41,790 bases of DNA from Nocardioides ganghwensis (GCF_014779655.1 NZ_JACXYX010000027.1:1-41790), one strand, 5' to 3'. Shown: positions 25,816 through 34,408, numbered from the stretch's first letter. Notes: generated from the letters alone by a model not told the origin. Numbers and translations: made by a program.

Positions 25816-27618
25816 ATGACTCGTGTCCTGTCCGCCGTCGCCTGGCCGTACACCAACGGCCCGCGCCACATCGGCCACGTCGCCGGTTTCGGCGTGCCCT
25901 CCGACGTGTTCAGCCGGTTCATGCGGATGGCGGGCCACGACGTCCTGATGGTCAGCGGCACCGACGAGCACGGCACGCCGATCCTGGTGCTCGCCGACAA
26001 CGAGGGCGTGCCCGCGCGGGAGCTCGTCGACAAGTACAACCAGGTGATCGTCGACGACCTGTGCGGCCTCGGGCTGTCCTACGACCTCTTCACCCGCACG
26101 ACCACGGGCAACCACTACGCGGTGGTGCAGGAGATGTTCGAGACCTGCCGCCGCAACGGCTACATGGTCGAGGAGACCACGAAGACCGCGATCAGCCCGT
26201 CCACCGGCCGTACGCTCCCGGACCGCTACATCGAGGGCACCTGCCCGATCTGCAAGTACGCCGGGGCGCGCGGCGACCAGTGCGACAACTGCGGCAACCA
26301 GCTCGACCCGACCGACCTGATCGACCCGAAGTCGCGGATCAACGGGGAGACGCCGCAGTTCATCGACACCCAGCACTGGTTCCTCGACCTGCCCGCCCTC
26401 GCCGACGCGCTGGGGGAGTGGCTCGACCAGCGCGAGGCCACCGGCCTGTGGCGCCCCAACGTCATCAAGTTCAGCCAGAACATCCTCAAGGAGATCCGGC
26501 CGCGCGCGATGACGCGCGACATCGACTGGGGCATCCCCGTCCCCGGCTGGGAGGACCAGCCGACCAAGAGGCTCTACGTCTGGTTCGACGCGGTCATCGG
26601 CTATCTCTCCGCCTCGATCGAGTGGGCCCGCCGGCTGGGGGAGCCGGACAAGTGGCGCGAGTGGTGGAACGACGGCGACGCCGAGTCCTACTACTTCATG
26701 GGCAAGGACAACATCGTCTTCCACTCCCAGATCTGGCCCGCGGAGCTCCTCGCCTACAACGGCCAGGGCTCGCGCGGTGGTGACGCCGGGACCTTCGGCA
26801 GCCTCAACCTGCCGACCGAGGTGGTCTCCAGCGAGTTCCTCACCTTCGGCGACTCGCAGTTCTCCACCAGCCGCGGCAACGTCATCTACGTCGGCGACTT
26901 CCTCGCGCGCTACGGCCCCGACGCGCTGCGCTACTACATCTGCGCCGCCGGGCCGGAGACCTCCGACGCCGCCTTCACCTGGGCCGACTTCGTCACCCGC
27001 AACAACTCCGAGCTGGTGGCGGGCTGGGGCAACCTGGTCAACCGCACCGCGACGATGATCGCCAAGAGCTTCGGCGAGATCCCGCCCGCGGGAGCGCTCG
27101 AGGAGGTCGACGAGCAGGTGCTCGCGACCGTCCGCGGCGGCTTCGACACCGTGGGCGGCCTCGTCGAGAAGCACCGGCTGCGGGCCGCGATCGCCGAGGC
27201 GATGCGCGTGGTCGGCGAGGTGAACAAGTACCTCACCGTGACCGAGCCCTACAAGATGAAGGACGAGTCGCAGCGTGAGCGCCTCGGCACCGTCCTGCAC
27301 GTCGCGGCCCAGTGCGTGAGCGACTGCAACACGCTCCTCTCCCCGTTCCTCCCGCACTCGGCCAACAAGGTGCACGCGGTGCTGGGCGGCGAGGGCGAGT
27401 TCATGCCGATGCCGCGCGTCGAGCAGGTGGACGAGCTCGAGCCCGGCAACGGCGCGGGCCACACGTCGTACTCGATCATCACCGGCGAGTACACCGGGAC
27501 CCCCGCCTGGGAGTCGCGGCCCGTGACCGTCGGTGCGAAGGTCGACAAGCCGACGCCGGTCTTCACCAAGCTCGACCCCTCGGTGGTCGAGGAAGAGCTC
27601 GCCCGCGCGGGTGCCTGA
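25816..27618 (+). CDS. metG: Methionyl-tRNA synthetase
   Basis: The 600-aa class I enzyme charges tRNA-Met. The HIGH box is PRHIGHVAGFG near residue 15. A zinc knuckle with four cysteines lies near 140-160 (CPICKYAGARGDQCDNC). The KMSKS equivalent is QFSTSRGN, a variant seen in this actinobacterial subtype. The C-terminal helical anticodon-binding domain follows, and the usual dimerisation tRNA-binding extension is absent. ATG at 25816 is leaderless. Only 2 bp after its stop codon, a -10 box starts the promoter of the next gene, so the two are not a simple operon. Confidence 0.96.
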   Translation: MTRVLSAVAWPYTNGPRHIGHVAGFGVPSDVFSRFMRMAGHDVLMVSGTDEHGTPILVLADNEGVPARELVDKYNQVIVDDLCGLGLSYDLFTRTTTGNHYAVVQEMFETCRRNGYMVEETTKTAISPSTGRTLPDRYIEGTCPICKYAGARGDQCDNCGNQLDPTDLIDPKSRINGETPQFIDTQHWFLDLPALADALGEWLDQREATGLWRPNVIKFSQNILKEIRPRAMTRDIDWGIPVPGWEDQPTKRLYVWFDAVIGYLSASIEWARRLGEPDKWREWWNDGDAESYYFMGKDNIVFHSQIWPAELLAYNGQGSRGGDAGTFGSLNLPTEVVSSEFLTFGDSQFSTSRGNVIYVGDFLARYGPDALRYYICAAGPETSDAAFTWADFVTRNNSELVAGWGNLVNRTATMIAKSFGEIPPAGALEEVDEQVLATVRGGFDTVGGLVEKHRLRAAIAEAMRVVGEVNKYLTVTEPYKMKDESQRERLGTVLHVAAQCVSDCNTLLSPFLPHSANKVHAVLGGEGEFMPMPRVEQVDELEPGNGAGHTSYSIITGEYTGTPAWESRPVTVGAKVDKPTPVFTKLDPSVVEEELARAGA

Positions 27619-27619
27619 C

Positions 27620-27625
27620 TAGGCT
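27620..27625 (+). promoter_or_regulatory. -10 box for the LURP-one-like gene
   Basis: TAGGCT begins 2 bp after the metG stop codon and lies 6 nt before the ATG at 27632. Confidence 0.6.
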
Positions 27626-27631
27626 CGGCAC

Positions 27632-28213
27632 ATGACCGCCGGAAGCACCGCCGAGATGTACCTGCCGCACTTCGTGGTGAAGCAGAAGCTCACCTTGATG
27701 GTCAACCGCTACGAGGTCTCCGAGTCCGACGAGGCCGGCAACCCGACGCGGCTCATGGCGCTCGCCGAGCAGAAGCGGATGGCCTTCAAGGAGCAGGTCA
27801 CGTTCTTCTCCGACGCGAGCAAGGCGCGACCCGTGTTCGGCTTCAAGGCCCGCAAGAAGCTCGACCTCAATGCCGGCTACGACATCACCGACGAGTCCGG
27901 GGCGCAGATCGGGTTCTTCCGGAAGGACTTCGGCGCCTCGCTGCTGCGCTCCACCTTCCACATCGAGGGCCCGGGCTACACCGGCACCGGACAGGAGCGC
28001 AACCAGGTCGCCGGGCTGCTGCGCCGCTTCACGGAGCTCGACTTCATCCCGATCCACTTCGACTTCGTCGACTCCGCGGGCAGCCCGCTCTTCTCCGTCG
28101 AGCGCAAGATGTCCATCGGCGACCGCTACCGCGTCACCGTCCCGGACCAGCGGGTCGACTTCCGGGTGGCGGCCGCCGTCGCGGTGGGCCTCGACGCGCT
28201 CATGTCCCGCTAG
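27632..28213 (+). CDS. LURP-one-related (tubby-like fold) protein
   Basis: The 193-aa soluble protein has alternating strands with the pattern of LOR/tubby-like domains: QKLTLMVNRYEV, FGFKARKKLDLNAGYDITDESGAQIGFFRK, PLFSVERKMSIGDRYRV. Related bacterial proteins are small beta-barrels of unclear role, some linked to membrane lipids. I see no catalytic motif or signal peptide. It is leaderless after TAGGCT. The following gene starts 17 bp after its stop with a strong ribosome site, so cotranscription is likely. The family call is moderate. Confidence 0.65.
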   Translation: MTAGSTAEMYLPHFVVKQKLTLMVNRYEVSESDEAGNPTRLMALAEQKRMAFKEQVTFFSDASKARPVFGFKARKKLDLNAGYDITDESGAQIGFFRKDFGASLLRSTFHIEGPGYTGTGQERNQVAGLLRRFTELDFIPIHFDFVDSAGSPLFSVERKMSIGDRYRVTVPDQRVDFRVAAAVAVGLDALMSR

Positions 28214-28229
28214 TCCCCAGGAGGTCGTC

Positions 28230-28871
28230 ATGCAGGTCGCAGTCCTCGGCACCGGCACGGTCGGTGCCACGCTCGCCCCACGACTCGCCGAGCTCGGCCA
28301 CGTCGTACGCCTCGGCACGCGGGACCCGGCGGCGACCCGGGCGCGCGAGGGGTGGAGCGAGCTGCCAGGCGTCGAGCTGTGCACGTTCGCCGAGGCGACG
28401 GCGGGTGCCGACCTCGTCGTGCACGCCGGCAACGGCGCGAGTGCGCTCGACCTGCTCGCGCAGGCCGGCGACCTGGCCGGCGTCGTGCTCCTCGACATCT
28501 CCAACCCGCTCGACTTCTCCGCCGGGTTCCCGCCGACCTTGAGCGTCAAGGACACCGACTCGCTGGGGGAGCAGGTCCAGCGGGCCTTCCCCGAGGCGCG
28601 GGTGGTCAAGTCGCTCAACACCCTGACGGCCGAGCTGATGGCCCACCCCGACCTCCTCCCCGAGCCGACGAGCGTCTTCGTCAGCGGCGACGACGCCGAC
28701 GCCAAGCGTCTCGTCACCGGCGTGCTGGCCGAGCTGGGCCACCGCGACGTGATCGACCTCGGCGGCATCGAGACCTCGCGCGGCGTGGAGATGTGGCTGC
28801 CGCTGTGGCTGCGCCTGATGGGGTCGCTGGGCACGGCCGAGTTCAACCTCAAGGTGGTGCGGGCGACGTGA
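28230..28871 (+). CDS. NADP/F420-type reductase (Rossmann oxidoreductase)
   Basis: The 213-aa enzyme starts with a classic dinucleotide site (VAVLGTGTVGATLAPRLAELG, key GTGTVG) and belongs with NADPH-dependent F420 reductases and similar short Rossmann proteins. The segments LLDISNPLDFSAGFPPT, VVKSLNTLTAELMAHP and FVSGDDADAK fit that family. F420H2 is a usual actinobacterial cofactor, but the exact substrate is inferred. AGGAGG lies 6 nt before the ATG. The stop overlaps the next start (TGATG), so the esterase is translationally coupled. Confidence 0.8.
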   Translation: MQVAVLGTGTVGATLAPRLAELGHVVRLGTRDPAATRAREGWSELPGVELCTFAEATAGADLVVHAGNGASALDLLAQAGDLAGVVLLDISNPLDFSAGFPPTLSVKDTDSLGEQVQRAFPEARVVKSLNTLTAELMAHPDLLPEPTSVFVSGDDADAKRLVTGVLAELGHRDVIDLGGIETSRGVEMWLPLWLRLMGSLGTAEFNLKVVRAT

Positions 28872-29743
28872 TGTACCCCGAGGTCCGTGCCGCGGTCGCC
28901 GCCGACACCGGCCCCGACCTCCGCGCGCCGGGCTTCGACCTCGCCGCCCACCGCGAGGAGGTGCGCCGGTTCAACCTGCGCCAGCCCCGCGAGGACGTCG
29001 CCTCGGTCGAGGACGTCGACGCCCACGGCGTGCCGTGCCGGCTGTTCACCCCCGCGGACCCGATGCCGGGGCTCGTCGTCCACGCCCACGGCGGTGGCTT
29101 CGTCCTCAACGACGTCGACGTCCACGACGGCATCTGCCGACGGATGGCCAACCGGGGCCGACGCGCGGTGCTGAGCGTGGACTACCGCCGCCCGCCCGAG
29201 GACCCGTTCCCCGCGGCCCCTGACGACCTCGACACCGTCGTGCGCTGGCTGCGCGACGGCCACGGTCCGCAGGGGCCGTACGCCGCCCACGGCGACTCCG
29301 CCGGCGGCAACCTCGCGCTGGTCGCGGCGCTGCGCAACCCCGGCTTCTTCCACGCCGTCGCGCTCGTCTACCCGTTCCTCGACCCGCGCAACAGCTTCCC
29401 GTCGTGGCAGGTTGGGGCGGCGTCGGGCTTCGACGCGTCCGAGGCGACCTGGTACTGGCAGCAGTACGCCCGCAGCGAGGCCGACTGGGACGACCCCGAC
29501 CTCGCGCCGCTGCTGTCCGACCGGCTGCACACGCTCCCGCCGACCTTCGTCGCGACCGCGGAGGCCGACCCCCTGTGCGACGAGGGCGAGGAGCTCGCCC
29601 GTCGCATCGCCGAGTCCGGGGTCGAGACCGTCGGCATCCGCTGCCTCGGCCAGACCCACGGCTTCTGGCGGCACGCGCAGTTCACCGCGTCCGAGCCGCT
29701 GGTGCGGCAGGTGGCGGGCTGGCTCGACCTGCACCTCGGCTGA
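28871..29743 (+). CDS. Alpha/beta hydrolase, HSL-type esterase
   Basis: The 290-aa esterase has the hormone-sensitive-lipase oxyanion motif HAHGGGFV and the nucleophile elbow GDSAGG. The acid and His of the triad are in ADPLCDEG and QTHGFWRH. The substrate is probably a short acyl ester; no signal peptide is present, so it is cytoplasmic. It begins in the stop codon of the reductase gene. Past its end, 29744-29918 contains the unusual repeat described separately and no further coding signal. Confidence 0.87.
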   Translation: MYPEVRAAVAADTGPDLRAPGFDLAAHREEVRRFNLRQPREDVASVEDVDAHGVPCRLFTPADPMPGLVVHAHGGGFVLNDVDVHDGICRRMANRGRRAVLSVDYRRPPEDPFPAAPDDLDTVVRWLRDGHGPQGPYAAHGDSAGGNLALVAALRNPGFFHAVALVYPFLDPRNSFPSWQVGAASGFDASEATWYWQQYARSEADWDDPDLAPLLSDRLHTLPPTFVATAEADPLCDEGEELARRIAESGVETVGIRCLGQTHGFWRHAQFTASEPLVRQVAGWLDLHLG

Positions 29744-29768
29744 GTCGTGCCGGCCGTCGGCCGCTCGT

Positions 29769-29840
29769 ACGACCGCGCGCCATGACGCTGCTGCGGGACG
29801 TCATGGCGACCGGTTGCCCGGACGACCGCGCGCCATGACG
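29769..29840. repeat. 19-bp direct repeats with alternative hairpins
   Basis: ACGACCGCGCGCCATGACG occurs at 29769-29787 and 29822-29840. A 10-bp inverted copy of its core, CGTCATGGCG, lies between them at 29799-29808 and can pair with either copy, giving two mutually exclusive hairpins. It lies between the esterase and rpiB. No gene is visible here. It may be a REP-like element or a transcript switch. Confidence 0.75.
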
Positions 29841-29905
29841 TGCCGCCCCTTCCGCGCTGACCGGGCGGCTCGGAACCGGCTGGGGGCCGCCTCGTGCGGC
29901 TCTGC

Positions 29906-29911
29906 CAGACT
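29906..29911 (+). promoter_or_regulatory. -10 box of rpiB, leaderless
   Basis: CAGACT lies 7 nt before the ATG at 29919. It resembles the TAGNCT hexamers upstream of other genes here. Confidence 0.5.
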
Positions 29912-29918
29912 TCCTCCC

Positions 29919-30425
29919 ATGCGCGTTCACCTCGGCTCCGACCATGCCGGCCTCGACCTGAAGGACCACCTCGTCACCTGGCTGGTCGACCAGGGCTACG
30001 AGATCGTGGACCACGGTCCCTTCGTCTACGACGCCTTCGACGACTACCCCTGCTTCTGCCTCCGGGCGGCAGAGGGCGTGGCGGCCGACCGGGCCGAGGG
30101 ACTGGACAGCCTCGGCGTCGTGATCGGCGGCTCCGGCAACGGCGAGCAGATGGCGGCCAACAAGGTCGAGGGCATCCGCTGCGCCCTCGTCTGGTCCGAG
30201 GAGACCGCCGTGCTCGCGCGCGAGCACAACGACGCCAACGTCGTCTCCGTCGGCGGCCGGATGCACTCGCTCGAGGAGATGACCCGCTTCGTCGAGGTGT
30301 TCCTGACCACGCCGTTCTCCGGCGACGAGCGCCACGTGCGCCGCATCGGCCAGCTGACGACCTACGACGAGACGCAGGAGCTCCCGCCGCTGCCCGAGTC
30401 TGCCCTCCGCGGGCCGGATGCCTGA
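29919..30425 (+). CDS. rpiB: Ribose-5-phosphate isomerase B
   Basis: The 168-aa RpiB/LacAB-type enzyme interconverts ribose 5-phosphate and ribulose 5-phosphate in the pentose phosphate pathway. GSDHAG with Asp8 and His9 and DYP are conserved. The segment GGSGNGEQMAANKV replaces the catalytic Cys of E. coli RpiB with Glu76, the actinobacterial arrangement described for M. tuberculosis RpiB. The last 8 bp overlap the next gene, a DNA glycosylase, the same pair I recall as Rv2465c/Rv2464c. Confidence 0.93.
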   Translation: MRVHLGSDHAGLDLKDHLVTWLVDQGYEIVDHGPFVYDAFDDYPCFCLRAAEGVAADRAEGLDSLGVVIGGSGNGEQMAANKVEGIRCALVWSEETAVLAREHNDANVVSVGGRMHSLEEMTRFVEVFLTTPFSGDERHVRRIGQLTTYDETQELPPLPESALRGPDA

Positions 30426-31335
30426 GGGGCACACCCTCCGCAAGCTGGCCGACGACCTCGCCGCTGCGTTCGCCGGTCGTGCCGTCCGGGTGACCTCGCC
30501 GCAGGGGCGCTTCGCCGCCGACGCGGAGCAGGTCGACGGCTCGCGCCTCGTCGGCGCCGAGTCCGCCGGCAAGCACCTGTTCGTCGAGCTCGAGGGCGAG
30601 CGCTACGTCCACGTCCACCTCGGCCTGATCGGACGCTTCGACGTCCACGTCCTCGACGCAGGAGAGGAGGTGCCGGCCCCGGTCGGAGCTGTACGCCTGC
30701 GCCTGGTCACCGTCGCAGGCCCGGGCGAGGCGGGCGACCCGCGCCCCCGGGCGTACGCGGACCTGCGCGGGGCGATCCTGTGCGACCTCGTCGGTCCGGC
30801 GAAGCGGGAGCAGGTGCTCGCCAGGCTCGGCCCGGACCCGCTGCGCGCCGACGCCGACCCCGACCTGGCCTGGCGGCGGATCTCGAGGAGTCCTCGCGCG
30901 ATCGGCGACCTGCTGATGGACCAGAAGGTCCTCGCCGGGGTCGGCAACGTCTACCGAGCCGAGGTGCTGTTCCGGCACCGCATCCACCCGCTGCGTCCGG
31001 GCAACACCCTCCGCGTGGGTCAGTGGCAGGCGATGTGGGCCGACCTCGTCGAGCTCATGGCCGAGGGCGTGCGCACCGGCCGCATCGACACGGTGCGTCC
31101 CGAGCACACCCCGGAGGCGATGGGTCGCGAGCCGCGGCGCGACGACCACGGGGGCGAGGTGTACGTCTACCGCCGCACGTCGATGCCGTGCCTGGTCTGC
31201 ACCAGCACCGTCCGCACGAGCGTGCTCGTCGGACGCAACGTCTTCTGGTGTCCGCAATGCCAGCCGAAGTTCCGCTCGCGGGCCGTACGATCTCCCAGCA
31301 AGGGGCCTGGCGCAGCGGGAGGAGCTCGGCCGTGA
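30418..31335 (+). CDS. Fpg/Nei-family DNA glycosylase (Nei-type)
   Basis: The 305-aa base-excision enzyme removes oxidised bases and nicks by beta/delta elimination. The catalytic N terminus is MPEGHTLRKL (Pro2, Glu3). AGKHLF carries the conserved lysine, and GVGNVYRAEVLF the helix-two-turn-helix motif. A C-terminal zinc finger CLVC-N13-CPQC contributes to DNA binding. The Nei (endonuclease VIII) group is favoured over Fpg by the PEGHTLRKL start. It overlaps rpiB by 8 bp and the phosphatase by 4 bp, so three genes form a coupled unit. Confidence 0.9.
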   Translation: MPEGHTLRKLADDLAAAFAGRAVRVTSPQGRFAADAEQVDGSRLVGAESAGKHLFVELEGERYVHVHLGLIGRFDVHVLDAGEEVPAPVGAVRLRLVTVAGPGEAGDPRPRAYADLRGAILCDLVGPAKREQVLARLGPDPLRADADPDLAWRRISRSPRAIGDLLMDQKVLAGVGNVYRAEVLFRHRIHPLRPGNTLRVGQWQAMWADLVELMAEGVRTGRIDTVRPEHTPEAMGREPRRDDHGGEVYVYRRTSMPCLVCTSTVRTSVLVGRNVFWCPQCQPKFRSRAVRSPSKGPGAAGGARP

Positions 31336-32384
31336 GTTCTCCATCGCTGGGCGCAGCCGTGGGACGGGTCGTCCCGCGGGGATCACGCGTGCTCGTCCTG
31401 CTCGTCGTGTCGACCGTCCTGATCGGCCTGGCCATCTGGCGCTTCGACGAGGACGCGCCGCTGGTGACCCTCCTGGTGCCGCTCGTCGTGTCGAGCCTCG
31501 TCCTCGGCCCACGGCAGCTGCCGTGGTTCGTCCTGTTCGTGCTGCTGGTGCTCGCGCTCGTCGTGCCCACCCAGGACATCAACCTGCGCATCTCGCTGAC
31601 CGTCATCATCATCTTCGGCCTCGGCTTCCTCGTCCTGATGTCCTCCTTCCGCCGCTCGCGCCTCGGCGTCGCGGGCATCCAGGGCGAGACGATGTTCGTC
31701 GACCTGCGCGACCGGATCCTGCGCCAGGGCGGCATCCCGGACCTCCCCGACGAGTGGTACGCCGCCTCCGAGCTGCGGTCGGCCGGCGGCACCCCCTTCG
31801 CGGGCGACTTCGTCGTCGCCTCCCGGGTCGAGGGTCGCCTCGAGGTGGCCGTGGTCGACGTCTCCGGCAAGGGCCAGGGTGCGGGGACCCGGGCGCTGCT
31901 GCTCTGCGGGGCCATCGGCGGGCTGCTGAGCGCGTTGCCGCCGAGCGAGTTCCTGGCCGGCGCCAACCGGTTCCTGCTCCAGCAGGACTGGGACGAGGGG
32001 TTCGCGACCGCGATCCACCTCTCCCTCGACCTCGAGACCGGCCACTACGACATCCGCAGCGCCGGCCACCCGCCCGCCGCCCTGCGCCACGCGGGCTCGG
32101 GGCGCTGGGAGGTCCTCGAGTCCGAGGGGCCGATCCTGGGCCTCATCGACGACGCCGACTTCCCGCCGACGTCGGGGGAGATGCGCCACGGCGACGCCCT
32201 GCTGCTCTACACCGACGGCATGGTCGAGACGCGCAACCGCGACATCGCCCTCGGCATCGACCGGATGCTCGGCCAGGCCGAGCACCTCCTGCGGGGTCAG
32301 TTCGAGGGAGGGGCCACCCGGCTCGTCGAGGCCCTCGGCTCGCGCAACGACGACCGCGCGCTGCTGCTCGTCCACCGCCGCTGA
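31332..32384 (+). CDS. Membrane PP2C/SpoIIE-type serine phosphatase
   Basis: The 350-aa protein has four hydrophobic segments in residues 20-105 and a cytoplasmic PP2C-like phosphatase domain from about 135 to 350. Metal-site motifs GDFVVA, VDVSGKGQGAG and LYTDGMVET are present. The family dephosphorylates anti-sigma-factor antagonists (RsbU, SpoIIE). No kinase or antagonist gene lies nearby, so the partner is elsewhere. No extracytoplasmic sensor domain is visible beyond the membrane loops. GTG at 31332 overlaps the previous stop (GTGA) and follows GGAGGAGCTC. A tRNA cluster follows, after about 84 bp with no coding signal. Confidence 0.87.
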   Translation: MSSPSLGAAVGRVVPRGSRVLVLLVVSTVLIGLAIWRFDEDAPLVTLLVPLVVSSLVLGPRQLPWFVLFVLLVLALVVPTQDINLRISLTVIIIFGLGFLVLMSSFRRSRLGVAGIQGETMFVDLRDRILRQGGIPDLPDEWYAASELRSAGGTPFAGDFVVASRVEGRLEVAVVDVSGKGQGAGTRALLLCGAIGGLLSALPPSEFLAGANRFLLQQDWDEGFATAIHLSLDLETGHYDIRSAGHPPAALRHAGSGRWEVLESEGPILGLIDDADFPPTSGEMRHGDALLLYTDGMVETRNRDIALGIDRMLGQAEHLLRGQFEGGATRLVEALGSRNDDRALLLVHRR

Positions 32385-32468
32385 CCCTCGCGAGCCGGTT
32401 GCGGCGCACGCTCGCGGGTGTGGCACGATGACACCCGCACCGGCGACCACGACGTCGTCGGGACGCGC

Positions 32469-32542
32469 GCGGATGTAGCTCAATGGTAGAGCCCCAGTCT
32501 TCCAAACTGGCTACGCGGGTTCGATTCCCGTCATCCGCTCCA
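32469..32542 (+). tRNA. tRNA-Gly (anticodon TCC)
   Basis: The acceptor stem GCGGATG/CATCCGC pairs perfectly, and the T-arm GGGTTCGATTCCC is canonical. The anticodon loop CTTCCAA gives TCC, reading GGA and GGG codons. The 3' CCA is encoded at 32540-32542. A promoter pair TTGCGG (32399-32404) and CACGAT (32424-32429) with 19-bp spacing lies upstream. Confidence 0.96.
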
Positions 32543-32588
32543 AGCAGGCTCCCGCGTCACCCGCTCGAGGCGCGCAGGGCCCGTTTGG

Positions 32589-32661
32589 CGGGGCGTAGCG
32601 TAGTGGCTAGCGCGCCTGCTTTGGGAGCAGGAGATCGCAGGTTCGAGTCCTGTCGCCCCGA
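32589..32661 (+). tRNA. tRNA-Pro (anticodon TGG)
   Basis: The acceptor stem CGGGGCG/CGCCCCG is perfect and the discriminator base is A. The anticodon stem CCTGC/GCAGG holds loop TTTGGGA, giving TGG. CCA is not encoded in exact form (CCC follows). It lies 46 nt past the tRNA-Gly and is probably cotranscribed with it. Confidence 0.95.
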
Positions 32662-32729
32662 CCCACCTGTCCCTCCCGTCGCCTCCTGTCGCCTCCTGTC
32701 CCAGGCGTTGCGGCACCGCGCGGGCGTGA

Positions 32730-32759
32730 TTCGGCGTGTGCCCACGGCGTCGATAGACT
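32730..32759 (+). promoter_or_regulatory. Promoter of tig
   Basis: TTCGGC at 32730-32735 and TAGACT at 32754-32759 have 18-bp spacing. RNA starting near 32766 would carry a leader of about 73 nt that contains a CCGGGC-tcgt-GCCCGG hairpin at 32777-32792 before AGGAGA and the GTG start. Confidence 0.55.
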
Positions 32760-32838
32760 CATCGGGTTTGCGGTCGCCGGGCTCGTGCCCGGGCGCTGCC
32801 GCACGTCACCCCACGACCATCAGCATCAGGAGACATTT

Positions 32839-34251
32839 GTGAAGAGCGCCGTCGAGACCTTGAGCCCGACCCGGGCCAAGCTGACCGTCGAGGTGCCCTT
32901 CGAGGAGCTCAAGCCGAGCCTCGACGCGGCGTACCAGAAGATCGCGAAGCAGATCAACGTCCCGGGCTTCCGCCGCGGCAAGGTCCCGCCCGCGGTCATC
33001 GACCGCCAGATCGGTCGCGGCCCGGTCCTCGACGAGGCGATCAACGCCGTCGTCCCGCAGCAGTACATGGCCGCCCTGCAGGAGCACGACCTCGAGCCCC
33101 TCGCCCAGCCGGAGATCGAGGTGACGAAGTTCGAGGACAACGAGTCCCTCGAGTTCACCGCCGAGGTCGACGTGAAGCCCGACTTCGAGCTGCCCTCCTA
33201 CGACGGCCTCGAGGCCAGCGTGGACGACGTCGAGATCTCCGACGCCGACGTCGAGGAGCAGGTCGAGGCGCTGCGTGAGCGTTTCGGCACCCTGGTTCCC
33301 GTCGAGCGCGCGGCCGCCGACGGCGACTTCGTGACGATCGACCTGGTCGCGGCCAAGGACGGCGAGACCGTCGAGGGCGGCGAGGTCACCGGCATGTCCT
33401 ACAAGGTCGGCCGCGGCGGCATGATCGACGGCCTCGACGAGGCGCTCGCCGGGATGTCCGCCGGCGAGGAGAGGACCTTCGACTCCGAGCTCGTCGGTGG
33501 CGACCTGGTCGGCGAGCCGGTCCAGGTGACCGTCAAGGTCTCCGCCGTGCAGGAGCAGCAGCTGCCCGAGTACGACGACGAGTTCGCCCAGCTCGCCTCG
33601 GAGTTCGACACCGCCGAGGAGCTCACCGCCGACGTGCGCGAGCGCCTGGGCCGCGGCAAGCGCCTCGAGCAGGCCGCCGCCGCCCGCGACGCCGTCCTCG
33701 AGGCCCTGCTGGAGAAGGTCGAGATCCCGCTGCCCGAGGTCATGGTGACCGACGAGCTCAACGCCCGCCGCGCCAACGTCGAGCAGCAGCTCGGCTTCGC
33801 CGGCATCACCATGGAGAAGTACCTCGAGGACGAGGGCCAGACCCAGGAGGAGTTCGAGGCCGACCTCGAGCGCCGGGTCCGCGACGCCGTCGCCGCCCAG
33901 TTCATCCTCGACAAGATCGCCAAGAAGGAGGAGTTCGGCATCGACCAGGCCGAGCTCTCCGAGCACCTCGTGCGGCGCGCCCAGCAGTCCGGCCAGGACC
34001 CGCAGGAGTTCGCCAACCACATGTTCGAGCACAACCACATCCCCGAGCTCGTGCAGGAGATCCTGCGCGGCAAGGCGCTCGCGACGATCGTGGAGGCTGC
34101 GACCGTCAAGGACGCCTCCGGCAACGTGGTCGAGCTGAAGAACCTGCGTCCCGACGGCACCATCGGTGAGCCCGTCGACGAGGCTCCCGCGGACGCCGCG
34201 GCTGCCGAGGAGACCACGGAGGACTCCACGGAGGACTCCGAGAAGGCCTGA
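32839..34251 (+). CDS. tig: Trigger factor (ribosome-associated chaperone)
   Basis: The 470-aa chaperone binds ribosomal protein L23 at the exit tunnel and shields nascent chains. The ribosome-binding signature GFRRGKVP is near residue 45. The central FKBP-type prolyl isomerase domain (about 150-240: GDFVTIDLVA, YKVGRGGMIDGLDEAL) is followed by the helical C-terminal arms. It ends in an acidic, Ala/Glu-rich tail (APADAAAAEETTEDSTED) typical of actinobacterial homologues. GTG at 32839 follows AGGAGA by 5 nt; upstream codons are out of context. The downstream genes clpP1-clpP2 start from their own promoter. Confidence 0.95.
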   Translation: MKSAVETLSPTRAKLTVEVPFEELKPSLDAAYQKIAKQINVPGFRRGKVPPAVIDRQIGRGPVLDEAINAVVPQQYMAALQEHDLEPLAQPEIEVTKFEDNESLEFTAEVDVKPDFELPSYDGLEASVDDVEISDADVEEQVEALRERFGTLVPVERAAADGDFVTIDLVAAKDGETVEGGEVTGMSYKVGRGGMIDGLDEALAGMSAGEERTFDSELVGGDLVGEPVQVTVKVSAVQEQQLPEYDDEFAQLASEFDTAEELTADVRERLGRGKRLEQAAAARDAVLEALLEKVEIPLPEVMVTDELNARRANVEQQLGFAGITMEKYLEDEGQTQEEFEADLERRVRDAVAAQFILDKIAKKEEFGIDQAELSEHLVRRAQQSGQDPQEFANHMFEHNHIPELVQEILRGKALATIVEAATVKDASGNVVELKNLRPDGTIGEPVDEAPADAAAAEETTEDSTEDSEKA

Positions 34252-34266
34252 CCTGCACCACGCGCG

Positions 34267-34298
34267 ACGGCGCTCGTCCCTCCGGGGGCGGGCGCCGT
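34267..34298 (+). terminator. Terminator of tig
   Basis: ACGGCGC pairs with GCGCCGT, and the inner CGTCCC pairs with GGGGCG across a TCCG loop, giving a long, nearly continuous stem. It lies 16 nt past the tig stop. Confidence 0.75.
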
Positions 34299-34358
34299 TC
34301 GTCGTCCCGCGAGCTCGTCAGCCTCGTCGGACGTGCCCAGCACACGAATCCGCTGTGG

Positions 34359-34377
34359 GCGAACAGGGTGGGTTCGC
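34359..34377 (+). promoter_or_regulatory. Inverted repeat upstream of clpP1
   Basis: GCGAAC-N7-GTTCGC (34359-34364 and 34372-34377) ends 25 bp before the -10 box. clp operons of actinobacteria are activated by ClgR, whose site I recall as an inverted GTTCGC-GCGAAC pair facing the other way. Here the half-sites point outward, so the assignment is uncertain. Confidence 0.4.
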
Positions 34378-34402
34378 GCGTGGAAGTGTCCGACCTTCCG
34401 GC

Positions 34403-34408
34403 TAGTGT
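34403..34408 (+). promoter_or_regulatory. -10 box of clpP1, leaderless
   Basis: TAGTGT lies 7 nt before the GTG at 34416. It is the probable main promoter of clpP1-clpP2. Confidence 0.55.
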
